This document shows positions 1 to 7,879 of a stretch of DNA of 56,479 bases, piece after piece. Origin of the DNA: Herbinix sp. (GTDB lineage Bacteria > Bacillota > Clostridia > Lachnospirales > Lachnospiraceae); contig JAQZBD010000003.1 in NCBI GenBank assembly GCA_029239235.1, positions 1-56,479 on the forward strand, written 5' to 3'. The position numbers and the translations under genes were made by a program. Position 1 is the first letter of the stretch; each line of letters begins with the position of its first letter. Below the pieces are notes generated by a model. The model searched no databases, was not told where the DNA came from, and saw only the letters and a program-made list of their open reading frames with translations.

Positions 1-1
1 A

Positions 2-97
2 AGTACTGACTATAACTTGCTAGATATGATAATACCATATTTTACAAATATACACAAGAAAGACTACATTTTATCTAATGCATATGCAAAGTTGTAA
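2..97 (+). CDS. Possible 3' end of a gene running in from the left (partial, uncertain)
   Basis: An open frame runs in from the window edge for 31 codons to a TAA at 95-97. It reads as plausible protein, with a hydrophobic stretch LLDMIIPYF and a charged tail IHKKDYILSNAYAKL. The same frame stays open for many codons after the stop, so this could be a gene end, a gene with an in-frame nonsense codon, or chance. No family is recognised and there is too little sequence to say more. Confidence 0.25.
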   Translation, partial: STDYNLLDMIIPYFTNIHKKDYILSNAYAKL

Positions 98-178
98 TTA
101 TATGAAGAGTTACCAGAATGCTATAATATGAATTCTGAACCTAATAACAAATTACAAATGATATCTAGTGTTCCGTAT

Positions 179-204
179 AAAAACAGGGAGACTCTCGTAC
201 TCCC
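179..204 (-). terminator. Rho-independent terminator after the PH-domain genes
   Basis: A GGGAG/CTCCC stem (186-190 with 200-204) is followed on the minus strand by five T. It lies about 35 bases beyond the stop codon of the upstream minus-strand gene and fits the end of that two-gene operon. Confidence 0.55.
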
Positions 205-241
205 CGTTAATATCGACGTAATATTACTTAAATTATTCGCC

Positions 242-1672
242 TTAGTATTCAATACCCTTCTCCAGTAACTGATACTGTTCTACCGGAAGGTTAAGTGCAA
301 TCACCTGCGCTGATAGTGCCGGAGCCATGAAACCTATAGAAATAGAAACAATACCATTTTTCATTTTCCATAGGTTACTCTCGGCTGTAAAACTTTCTAT
401 GCTTGCAGTCCTTATTAGTGTAATCGTTCTATGATATCCTCCAGAGGAAAGGGTAATGTTATTCGCTCCATAAAAAATACCGGTGCTTAAATATTGCAGT
501 ATAACGCTGATTCCTGCAAAGATTACTAATACTGCGGCAGGCATAATAAAAATCACATCTTTTGTGAATAAACTCGCTATAAAGATCAGGACAGCGATTA
601 CAAACCCGGTATTAAGAAAAAAATATCTTATAGCCTTTTTATCCGGTCTGCAAGGATGATCTGCAAGTTCATAATCCGGCAATAGCTCCCAGAGTATTCT
701 TTTAATTTGCTTGATTGAGGCGATCGGATAAATAATAGGCCGTCCATTTAACTCATCATCGGATTCGTCACCATAGCCTATTACTAAGACCTCAACCCGG
801 TAGCAATGAAAGAGGCGCATAAGTAAGTTTTGCTTTAATACAACCCCATTGATCTTTCTTTTTGGTAAGGTATACTTTCTTTTCGTTAATAGACCATATT
901 GGACTTTTAAGGTGTTAGCATCACCCGATATTTTAAAATCATAATAAGTTAATAATGAACTAAAAACGGATACCATCAGAGCTATAAGGTAAAAGAATAT
1001 GGCAACTTCCAGAATAACGATTTCCATGGAACCTAAGCTAACGACCGTATCCAGAAACTCATCCGAGCTTTTTGCACCAGTGAAGAGGGCTCCTATACCT
1101 GTAATTAGCGGAACAGCAATCGGTGCACCGCTAAAGAAATAGATCAGTTTTGACTGTAAAAGACCGAGTTTTAAAAAGTCCAGCGAAGAGGCTGTTATTA
1201 CTTTCCCATATTCAGGTTCAATACTCTCAGTAGTAATCTCCCGTGTAATAATCCTTTTAAATTCAAAGGCTTGTTCTCTCTTTAATGCGAGCAACACCTC
1301 AGCATTGTTTCCGCTATCACCGCCCTGGCTGGCGTTATCTATTTTAACTCGATAGGTTTTAAATAATTGATAAATAATATTTTGTGATAGGTCAACGGTG
1401 GTAACCTGCCAAAAGGGAATTTCCATCCTCTTTTTATGAAAGATTCCGGATTCAACAATGATGTGTCCATCTTCTAAGGTGTAATAGGTTGAACTATATT
1501 TCATAAACCCTGTTAAAGGGCTAAATGCTAATATTAAAATGGGATATAACGTATTGAAATCTAATTCCTTGTAAAATATAAAACTAATTATAACAAGTGC
1601 CATGATGGAAGGAATTTTTAATAATCGATCAAATAAAATCAGGGCACTCCCTCGAACATGCTTAAACTCCAT
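242..1672 (-). CDS. PH domain-containing membrane protein, YdbT-like
   Basis: This is a 476-residue membrane protein of the bacterial PH-domain family (bPH2, DUF304), like B. subtilis YdbT. Paired hydrophobic helices near the N-terminus, around residues 175-245 and around 350-395, alternate with three soluble beta-rich PH-like modules. Each module has the family's pattern of a basic 'TLPKRKING' or 'KRMEIPFWQVT' strand. YdbS/YdbT-type pairs are membrane proteins of unclear biochemical role, and one family member has been linked to bacteriocin resistance. The gene starts 8 bases after the companion PH-domain gene, so the two form one operon. The ATG is preceded by AGGTGGC. The family call is secure; the role is unknown. 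Confidence 0.8.
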   Translation of the reverse strand: MEFKHVRGSALILFDRLLKIPSIMALVIISFIFYKELDFNTLYPILILAFSPLTGFMKYSSTYYTLEDGHIIVESGIFHKKRMEIPFWQVTTVDLSQNIIYQLFKTYRVKIDNASQGGDSGNNAEVLLALKREQAFEFKRIITREITTESIEPEYGKVITASSLDFLKLGLLQSKLIYFFSGAPIAVPLITGIGALFTGAKSSDEFLDTVVSLGSMEIVILEVAIFFYLIALMVSVFSSLLTYYDFKISGDANTLKVQYGLLTKRKYTLPKRKINGVVLKQNLLMRLFHCYRVEVLVIGYGDESDDELNGRPIIYPIASIKQIKRILWELLPDYELADHPCRPDKKAIRYFFLNTGFVIAVLIFIASLFTKDVIFIMPAAVLVIFAGISVILQYLSTGIFYGANNITLSSGGYHRTITLIRTASIESFTAESNLWKMKNGIVSISIGFMAPALSAQVIALNLPVEQYQLLEKGIEY

Positions 1673-1680
1673 AAAGCCAC

Positions 1681-2169
1681 CTATACCTTCCCTCGTACTT
1701 CAATTCTCGTGTAGAGATTGTTCTTAAGTGATTCTATCATGGATCTGGCTTCGCTGTTGGATAGACCCATGATATTGAATGTGCCGCTGGCAGTATGGAT
1801 TCTAACTGAGGATAGCCCCAGTTTTCTAAGAATAATCCCATGTTCGATGGTGATATGTTGAATTCGAATCACTGGTACAATTGAGGTACTGATAAAGAAG
1901 ATCCCATGCTTTATTTCAACTCTGTCATGGAAAATGAGATAGCCCCATTGCCGGTATTCAATTACCGGATAGAGGAAGGCTGCTGCCACCAGATAAAGCA
2001 AAATTAAGCCCTCTATCCCATAAACGTAGGAGGCAGCAAGCATAAAAAAATCCAGCCTTGATAATATAAGTGTTGGAATCCCTATAATAATGATAAAAAG
2101 AAAAATACGACGGAACCTTACAATATACCAATAGGTTATCATTTTTCTGTCAAGTGTGTTATATTCCAT
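1681..2169 (-). CDS. PH domain-containing protein, YdbS-like
   Basis: This small membrane protein has two N-terminal hydrophobic helices (about residues 20-75), then a single bPH2 module with the typical 'IPVIRIQHITIEHGIILRK' region. It matches the YdbS half of a YdbS/YdbT pair. An ATG two codons upstream (2173-2175) is also possible, but GGGGG sits one base from that codon and seven from the ATG used here, so the downstream start is favoured (162 residues). It is the first gene of the operon and its larger partner follows 8 bases later. The function is not established; the pair probably forms one membrane complex (inference). Confidence 0.75.
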   Translation of the reverse strand: MEYNTLDRKMITYWYIVRFRRIFLFIIIIGIPTLILSRLDFFMLAASYVYGIEGLILLYLVAAAFLYPVIEYRQWGYLIFHDRVEIKHGIFFISTSIVPVIRIQHITIEHGIILRKLGLSSVRIHTASGTFNIMGLSNSEARSMIESLKNNLYTRIEVRGKV

Positions 2170-2393
2170 GTTCATACCCCCACTTTGCTTTAGACTCTAG
2201 TTTTTCCGTATTGTTTAATTATATTCAAGCCAGTTTGGCTGTTTCTGCAGCTCTAATAGGACTTATTGAATATATGACTCGACAGCTGCTACTTTATTGC
2301 TGCGCCAATTTTATTAGTGGGGGTGTTCTAATGGTATGCGGATATAAAATATGATGTTGTTTAATAAATTGGACTTTTCAGATAATCATATCA

Positions 2394-2477
2394 GTCATTC
2401 ATATTCGATCATTCAATATCGGTCATTCGTATTCGGATCATCGTATACGGATCATCTTATTCGATCATTCTTATAAT
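2394..2477. repeat. Degenerate 14-bp tandem repeat, about six units
   Basis: Units of the form GTCATTCGTATTCG or GATCATCTTATTCG run head to tail from 2394, 2408, 2422, 2436, 2450 and 2464, with the phase kept at exactly 14 bases. The last unit overlaps the final codon and stop codon of the acetyltransferase gene. The rest of 2176-2470 holds no gene I can support; a 66-codon plus-strand frame there lacks homology and a ribosome binding site. Confidence 0.7.
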
Positions 2478-3025
2478 GAATTAACTTTATCATCATTCAC
2501 ATACAAATATTCTCTTGCCTCAAAATGTTTCGTTCCATCCATGCTGTCATACTCGGTATCGCTCACATAATAAAAACCAACCTTCTCCATAACCTTACCT
2601 GAATTCGGATTGTCCTTTGCATGAAAAGAATAGAGTTTATTCTGCTGCAGCTCTTGTGTAGCAAAGCTTAGAATCCTTGCTGCTGCTTCTGACGTATAGC
2701 CTTGACGCCAGCAGGATTTCATAAGATTATAGCCCAAAGTAAACATTCCCTTCTCTTCCTTGTAATAGATGCCTCCGCTTCCAATCAGTACATGATCCGA
2801 CTTTCGTTCAAAGCCCCAGTCATAGTTATTTTCATCATCGATATGGTTTTCTGCATCTAAGAGCCAGTCTTTTGTTATCTGTATATCCGAATGAACAGTC
2901 CAGGACATATACCTAGCAACCTCCGGGTCACTTGCCCAGTTCCTATAGACTTGATCAGCATCCGCTACACTTAAAGGACGAAGTATTATCCGCTGCGTTT
3001 CTAATATTGGTGTTCTCATAATCAT
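2471..3025 (-). CDS. GNAT family N-acetyltransferase, RimJ/RimL type
   Basis: This 184-residue GNAT enzyme would transfer an acetyl group from acetyl-CoA to an amine. The opening 'LETQRIILRPL' is the usual RimJ/RimL start, followed by 'ADQVYRNWASDPEVARYMSW'. The acetyl-CoA region is around 'LGYNLMKSCWRQGYTSEAA', and the C-terminal part 'NPNSGKVMEKVGF' is the normal motif B. The length is standard and the gene appears intact. The substrate cannot be read from sequence. It lies about 90 bases downstream of a frameshifted methyltransferase on the same strand. The ATG has no well-spaced Shine-Dalgarno; the start two codons downstream (ATG of 'MRTP') is equally possible. Confidence 0.85.
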   Translation of the reverse strand: MIMRTPILETQRIILRPLSVADADQVYRNWASDPEVARYMSWTVHSDIQITKDWLLDAENHIDDENNYDWGFERKSDHVLIGSGGIYYKEEKGMFTLGYNLMKSCWRQGYTSEAAARILSFATQELQQNKLYSFHAKDNPNSGKVMEKVGFYYVSDTEYDSMDGTKHFEAREYLYVNDDKVNSL

Positions 3026-3113
3026 TCACTAAGGCACTATTAATACGGCCTTTACTCCTCTCTATTCTTTGTTATACTTGTGATTATTCACGTTTATCAC
3101 TTTTTCATAAATA

Positions 3114-3939
3114 TCATTGTAGCTTTCTTAATATATCCAGGCTATGGTGCGTAGCTCCAATCAGATCCTGTCTCTCACAGATTGTCAAATGATACTGCAG
3201 ATACAGTTGGTACAGCTCATCATCCATACTGTCCACCACCTCCCGCATGTAATTAGTGGCTCCATCGGTAGCGATTAGATATTCCCTATGTACCCCAAGG
3301 CCTGCTGCCACACTTTGAATATCTTCAATTCTAACCAGTTCAAATAAATCCTCCGGCTTCGAAATACAGTGAAAAATCCTCTGAAATCATATTTTTCTCC
3401 AAGCAGTTTCTAAGTTGGTTTTGAATAAAACAATAAGATATCATCGTAGCTTCATTCATACAGTAGGAAACAAAAACAGATCCGCCTTTCTTTGTAACCC
3501 GTATGGCCTCTCTTAATGCCGTTCTTTTATCCTCGAGAGTATACAAATGGTACATAGGTCCAAGAAGTAATGTAAGATCAAAGGTGTTATCTTCATATAC
3601 GGATAAATCCATTGCATTCCCCTGTCTTGCCATCAATAAATCCGCTTCTGTTATCTTAGATTCCAAAATATCAAGATTATACTGTATCAGTTCCACAGCA
3701 TCCACCTGAAATCCTTCACGAGCCAACGTCAGTGAATATCGGCCTGTTCCTGCACCCACCTCCAATACGCGCATACCCTCATTTAGAAACTTGTGTATAT
3801 ATTTCATCGTTGTAATAAACTCTACCTGACCGTGCTTTGAAAGCAGCCTCCCTTCCTCATCATAATTGCTGTAATACTGATTCAGAAATTTCATTGTCTG
3901 TGTTTTTTCTAATGCTTTATTATCACTCTTTTGCTTCAT
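3114..3939 (-). pseudogene. Class I SAM-dependent methyltransferase, frameshifted
   Basis: The first frame (3340-3939) codes for a Rossmann methyltransferase with the SAM-binding motif 'VLEVGAGTGRYSL' near residue 58 and 'DLTLLLGPMYHLY'. It ends prematurely in 'FSLYFEAGGFI'. The natural continuation 'HCISKPEDLFELVRIEDIQ', then the C-terminal helices ending 'HHSLDILRKLQ', lies in another frame down to 3114. Removing one T from a run of five (plus-strand A run 3372-3376) restores one protein of about 275 residues. This is a natural frameshift, a switchable homopolymer or a sequencing error. A GGAGG at 3966-3970 is badly spaced for the ATG at 3939. The substrate is unknown. Confidence 0.8.
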
Positions 3940-3994
3940 TTGAATAATGTCAATACTGACATGTGCCTCCCCTCTTCTTTATATTTATATATAT

Positions 3995-4027
3995 AAAAAA
4001 CCCGATGTCTGCTTACACAAACACCGG
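3995..4027 (-). terminator. Terminator after the 42-aa peptide gene
   Basis: On the minus strand CCGGTGT pairs with ACATCGG (4021-4027 with 4002-4008, one G.U pair) and six T follow directly. It sits between the peptide gene and the methyltransferase, so it would end most peptide transcripts; some read-through into the methyltransferase is possible. Confidence 0.55.
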
Positions 4028-4076
4028 TTCATTTTGGATATACTTACTTCTGTATATATCAAATACTTCATTCTAA

Positions 4077-4205
4077 TTATGAAGTTCCGATAGGTGTATG
4101 CATATAATTCAGTTTTGAAGATACGTTAAAATCACCCGGGTTATAATCATAACCCCAGCTGGGAAGCATGGCTGATTCTATTACTGTCAATGCTACGTTC
4201 TTCAT
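4077..4205 (-). CDS. 42-residue peptide of unknown function
   Basis: This gene for 42 residues has a clear ribosome binding site (AAGAGG, about 7 bases before ATG), a consensus promoter about 35 bases upstream and its own terminator. The N-terminal part 'MKNVALTVIESAML' is amphipathic or leader-like. The rest, 'PSWGYDYNPGDFNVSSKL' and 'NYMHTPIGTS', is rich in Tyr, Asn, Gly, Ser and Thr with no Cys. An in-frame ATG seven codons upstream is possible but lacks a ribosome binding site. The layout (small peptide, attenuating terminator, then methyltransferase and acetyltransferase on the same strand) resembles a RiPP precursor locus, but no cyclase, radical-SAM enzyme or protease is nearby and no family is recognised. 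Expression is well supported; the function is open. Confidence 0.6.
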   Translation of the reverse strand: MKNVALTVIESAMLPSWGYDYNPGDFNVSSKLNYMHTPIGTS

Positions 4206-4241
4206 CAAACTACCTCTTAGATGCATTTTATTGTTTTTGTT

Positions 4242-4269
4242 ATTATATACCATTTCTACTAAATGTCAA
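4242..4269 (-). promoter_or_regulatory. Consensus sigma-A promoter for the 42-aa peptide gene
   Basis: On the minus strand a perfect TTGACA (4264-4269) and a perfect TATAAT (4242-4247) are separated by 16 bases. The start site would be near 4235, giving a 5' leader of about 30 bases that carries the AAGAGG ribosome binding site. Few genes in this window have a promoter this close to consensus. Confidence 0.8.
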
Positions 4270-4466
4270 ATTTATTTTTAGAACTTATCATTATTTGCTC
4301 ATAATATTTGGCCTCAGTAATTTTGGAACTCTCTAAACAATTTAAGCTTACAGGTATTTCTATAATCGAATAATTCTATCCTTCCAATATTTGCAATATA
4401 AATGTACCTTCTCTAAAAATAAAATTCATACACAATATTTATAAATTAGCGTTTTTTATAACAAGT

Positions 4467-4475
4467 CATATACTA
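4467..4475 (+). promoter_or_regulatory. Possible sporulation sigma (E/K-like) -10 element before the LysM-GH18 gene
   Basis: CATATACTA lies about 30 bases before the ATG and resembles the CATAnnnT -10 sequence of sigma-E and sigma-K promoters. No convincing -35 is placed at the right distance. LysM-GH18 proteins are often made in the mother cell, which makes the match worth noting, but it is weak. The remainder of 4270-4466 is AT-rich with nothing else recognised. Confidence 0.3.
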
Positions 4476-4506
4476 AAATAAAGAATTATTTAAAGGCGCC
4501 TCTTAT

Positions 4507-5799
4507 ATGCAAATTCATGTAGTCCAACAAGGTGATACGATTGAATCAATAGCTGCTGCCTATGGTATTTCAGAGGAGTTATTGCTTCGTGATAATGATA
4601 TAAGTAACACTACAAAATTAGTTATCGGACAATGTATTGTTATAGCAATACCGTTAGAAACCTACGTTGTACAAATGAATGACACATTAGAGATGATCGC
4701 AGAAGCTCATAATATTACCTTAATGCAATTGTTTAGAAATAATCCGATATTATCAGAACGTGAATATATTTATCCGGGGGAGACCCTTGTTATTCGATAT
4801 GATAATACTATGGGGAATATGATTGTTCATGGTAATATATTCCCTTTTATCGATAAAGTTATTTTAAGAAAAACCTTACCGTATTTAACATACCTATCAA
4901 TAATTAATTATACGGCAACAAAGGACGGCGATATAGTATCATACTTTGATGATACAGAGCTTGTTCAGGAAATAAAGGATTATGGGGTCATGCCTCTTAT
5001 GCTTTTAACTACATTAACCTTGCAAGGGGAGGCTAATATTGGAATAGCTTATGATCTGTTATTAAACCATGATTTTCAGAGAAATCAAATCAATAATATT
5101 CTCAACATTTTAAGAACGAAAGGATATTATGGCATTAATATATCCTTTCAATATTTGAGCATATCAACCTTAAGAGTGTATGAGGAGTATTTATCAAACA
5201 TGTTTAGGAGTCTGAATCAAGCAGGTTTCTATGTTTTTGTAACGATAGCTCCGGAAATCAGTGTTCTAAATAATCAAATAGAACTGGCTCGGGTAAATTA
5301 TTCAATTATTAACCAAATTGCTCATAATATAATATTTATGTCCTACGAATGGGCAACTAACCTTAATCCGCCTTCTCCTATTACCTCAATAGCGAATATA
5401 AGTTATTTTATTAATTATATTAATACGATCATACCGCCAAGTAAGGTTATAATTGGGATACCAACGGTAGGATATGATTGGCAGCTTCCTTTTGTCCCGG
5501 GTATTTCTGAAACTAGATTGCTGACCTACACCAGCGCCATTAATTTAGCCAATGCGGTTGATGCAGTCATTCAATTTGATGATGTATCACAAACTCCCTT
5601 TTATACTTACTATGATGTCAGAGAAAATGCCAGTATTCAGCATATCGTTTGGTTCATAGATGCCAGAAGTATAAATGCTCTATTGGATTTGGCTAGTGAA
5701 AATAATTTACTAGGCTCTGGCATTTGGAATATTATGAATTACAATACGCAATTATGGCTTTTAATTAACTCGCAATATGAAATAATCAAGGTAATTTAA
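4507..5799 (+). CDS. LysM-GH18 domain protein, SleL/YaaH-like, catalytic residues replaced
   Basis: Two LysM repeats (about residues 2-48 and 52-98, with 'HVVQQGDTIESIAAAYGI' and 'YVVQMNDTLEMIAEAHNI') precede a GH18 barrel of about 320 residues. The layout is that of SleL/YaaH-type spore cortex N-acetylglucosaminidases. The GH18 active-site strand normally reads DGxxxDxE; here it is 'GYYGINISFQYL', so the Asp is Ser213 and the acid/base Glu is Gln215. Family knowledge says such a protein should be inactive as a hydrolase and may act as a peptidoglycan- or chitin-binding protein. There is no signal peptide, as in SleL-type spore proteins. It stands alone on the plus strand, and its ribosome binding site is weak. 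Confidence 0.85.
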   Translation: MQIHVVQQGDTIESIAAAYGISEELLLRDNDISNTTKLVIGQCIVIAIPLETYVVQMNDTLEMIAEAHNITLMQLFRNNPILSEREYIYPGETLVIRYDNTMGNMIVHGNIFPFIDKVILRKTLPYLTYLSIINYTATKDGDIVSYFDDTELVQEIKDYGVMPLMLLTTLTLQGEANIGIAYDLLLNHDFQRNQINNILNILRTKGYYGINISFQYLSISTLRVYEEYLSNMFRSLNQAGFYVFVTIAPEISVLNNQIELARVNYSIINQIAHNIIFMSYEWATNLNPPSPITSIANISYFINYINTIIPPSKVIIGIPTVGYDWQLPFVPGISETRLLTYTSAINLANAVDAVIQFDDVSQTPFYTYYDVRENASIQHIVWFIDARSINALLDLASENNLLGSGIWNIMNYNTQLWLLINSQYEIIKVI

Positions 5800-5843
5800 T
5801 ATTACAAGGGCTTGATTACATTTTCTATTTCATACTAAGCCTA

Positions 5844-7049
5844 TCAGGCTTTATCAGACCCCAACCGTTTTACCCGGTAATTTATAAGGGTAACCAGGAA
5901 GGCATACCCTCCAATCAGAGATCCGGCAACGATCCATATCCCCCAAATCTCCAGACGACTTACCATGATACTGCTGAATAAAGAGGCACACATAGCACCA
6001 ATCTGTAAAATAAATGAGTTCAGAGAAAGTATACTTGCACGTGTTTGATTTGGTGTGTGTTTATTAATTAATGAATTTGTGACAACGTCCCCAAGTCCCA
6101 ATAGCAAATAAATCCCTGCATATCCAAGGATGAACCCAAGGCCACTTCTCTGAAGTGCTAAAATAAGAATACTGCCGCAAAGAATAAGCTGACTTAGGAT
6201 ATAAATTCTCCAATGGTGATTCCTGAACTTTTCAAGAGCTTTAAGAGAGAGTGAACTACCGGAAGCTACTGCCATATATCCGATAAAGGTTATAATACCA
6301 AGCACCCAACTGCTATCCGCCAGGGTGGATACTCTCAGGAAAGCCGATTGCCAGTAGGTCTCTAGGGTTATTATGAAAAAACCGGTGAAAAAGACTCCGA
6401 TAAATATATATTTAAAGATAGGTACGGATAATATAAGAGATTTACTATTTTGCAAATGCTTCGATAGAGAAATTCGCTCTTCTCTACCCCTTTGCAGCTG
6501 CGTTTCTCTTATAAACAACAGGCATAGGATAAAAACGATAATTACTAATCCGATACGAAGCACGATATTCGTCAGATATGTGCTGCCGATATAAGATATA
6601 ATTCCTCCTGCAATGCTGCCTGTTGCCAGACCGATTGCATCCAAAATTGCCAAACGTGAGGTTATCTTTGGTAAGCATTCCTCACCTTGAACGGTAATTG
6701 CCTGGTCAATAACCAATGCATCCAGGCTTCCGGAGGAGAAGGATCGGCTTATTCCATTAAAGATGATAGAAAATATTAGCCATATAACATTATTTGAAAG
6801 TATAAGTAAGATCAGAGACAGTACCTGAAAGCCGCAGGATAATAAAAATACGGTTTTGCGGCCATACAAATCTGCGAACACCCCGCTGGGCAGCTCAAAG
6901 CATAGTACTGTAACTGCATAAAGTGCCATAATGATGGGAAGTGTCTCAAGATCTGCTCCTTTTTCCAATAGGATCAGATTCAATATCGGAACCATGATGC
7001 CCAGTGAAAATTTATTAATAAAAATGATAATTTGCTGTATTTTAGTCAT
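5844..7049 (-). CDS. MFS transporter, probable drug efflux
   Basis: This 401-residue major facilitator carries the MFS signature after helix 2, 'GVFADLYGRKTVFLL', and a hydrophobic profile that fits about 12 membrane helices. The length and the early 'FELPSGVFADLYGRK' motif fit the group of clostridial proton-linked efflux pumps. Its start overlaps the end of the regulator gene by 8 bases, so they are translationally coupled and transcribed together from the operator-bearing promoter near 7.67 kb. The substrate is not readable from sequence. The regulator context suggests an inducible pump (inference). Confidence 0.85.
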   Translation of the reverse strand: MTKIQQIIIFINKFSLGIMVPILNLILLEKGADLETLPIIMALYAVTVLCFELPSGVFADLYGRKTVFLLSCGFQVLSLILLILSNNVIWLIFSIIFNGISRSFSSGSLDALVIDQAITVQGEECLPKITSRLAILDAIGLATGSIAGGIISYIGSTYLTNIVLRIGLVIIVFILCLLFIRETQLQRGREERISLSKHLQNSKSLILSVPIFKYIFIGVFFTGFFIITLETYWQSAFLRVSTLADSSWVLGIITFIGYMAVASGSSLSLKALEKFRNHHWRIYILSQLILCGSILILALQRSGLGFILGYAGIYLLLGLGDVVTNSLINKHTPNQTRASILSLNSFILQIGAMCASLFSSIMVSRLEIWGIWIVAGSLIGGYAFLVTLINYRVKRLGSDKA

Positions 7050-7617
7050 CTAATTCCCCCTTTGCATTATATAAGATTAGGGCGTACTCCCAAGGGGAAC
7101 GATCTTTAGCCGGTTGGGCGTGACTTTCAATATAATCCGTAACCAGTTTTAAAAGCTCCTGTGATTCCTGATTTGAAAGATGAACTACTCCTGACATAAT
7201 ATCTCCCCATTGTCTTAGGGTATCAACATCTGAATTCGGGTATTGATTCTTAATTTTTTTCATTTGAGACATAAAGCCATCATAGGTCTTGGATATTCTA
7301 TCCTGCACCAATACTTCCCTCTGAGGGGTGTTATCATCAGAAAGATCGAAACCAATCTGAACACTTGCGTAGGTCGGCTTATAGAAGCTGGCGGTGATTC
7401 CGTTTATCAACTCTGTATGATCTAATACGATCAGATCCAGGGACATGAGTTTTTTAATATGATGCTGCACACCGGATGCAGATATACCCAGTTTATCGGC
7501 CAGCATTTTTGGAGTCATGGGTGCTTTTGCAATCTCTAACTGCCGCAAAAGCTGCTGCCTTACGGGATTCATGTAGATCTCCAATTCTTTTTTTGTAGAA
7601 AGCTTAACTTTATTCAT
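7042..7617 (-). CDS. Winged helix-turn-helix regulator of the MFS operon (ArsR-like)
   Basis: This 191-residue DNA-binding protein has an N-terminal winged helix (about residues 15-75) with the recognition segment 'MLADKLGISASGVQHHIKKL', like ArsR-type 'HTH_20' regulators. The C-terminal half is helical and probably dimerises or binds an effector. It is the first gene of a two-gene operon with the MFS pump. A 21-base palindrome fills the gap between the -35 and -10 of its own promoter, so autorepression is likely. The palindrome's core also occurs at the promoter of the ABC exporter operon 4 kb away, which suggests a shared regulon (inference). Confidence 0.8.
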   Translation of the reverse strand: MNKVKLSTKKELEIYMNPVRQQLLRQLEIAKAPMTPKMLADKLGISASGVQHHIKKLMSLDLIVLDHTELINGITASFYKPTYASVQIGFDLSDDNTPQREVLVQDRISKTYDGFMSQMKKIKNQYPNSDVDTLRQWGDIMSGVVHLSNQESQELLKLVTDYIESHAQPAKDRSPWEYALILYNAKGELDD

Positions 7618-7658
7618 ATTGATCTCACCTTTCCTTATAACATCAGTTCGTTACACAA

Positions 7659-7688
7659 AATATAACATTACATAGTATGTAATGTCAA
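7659..7688 (-). promoter_or_regulatory. Promoter with embedded palindromic operator
   Basis: On the minus strand TTGACA (7683-7688) and TATATT (7659-7664) flank an 18-base spacer. The perfect palindrome ACATTACATA-G-TATGTAATGT (7665-7685) fills that spacer, so a bound protein would block RNA polymerase. The adjacent winged-helix gene is the obvious candidate binder. Confidence 0.75.
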
Positions 7689-7816
7689 GACTAAATGTGA
7701 ATGATCTGATTTATTTAATTTAATAAGAGCATACAAAGAAATCTTTATATGCCCTGTTCCTTATATACGGCAAGTGAAGTTGCTTGTTAATTTCTATGGT
7801 TTCACTGAAAACCTTA

Positions 7817-7879
7817 AGCTAGGCATCTATAAATTGCAGCCGATACACAGCTAGACATCTTCAAATTGCAGCCGGTGCA
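7817..7879. repeat. Tandem duplication of the 3' end of an ABC transporter gene
   Basis: A unit of 31-32 bases that includes the ABC gene's last codons and stop (7849-7879) is repeated just downstream (7817-7847) with about six differences. The second copy still reads in its own frame as 'YRLQFIDA' plus stop, against 'HRLQFEDV' in the gene, so it is a diverged partial duplication beyond the stop codon. Confidence 0.7.

Noticed and set aside
2154..2354. 66-codon plus-strand frame after the YdbS-like start
   Set aside because: Overlaps the start of a real gene, lacks a ribosome binding site and has no recognised similarity.
3937..3962. Eight-codon frame (MSVLTLFK) that overlaps the methyltransferase ATG
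   Set aside because: GGAGG is only three bases from its ATG; a leader peptide cannot be shown, and the downstream gene is already broken.
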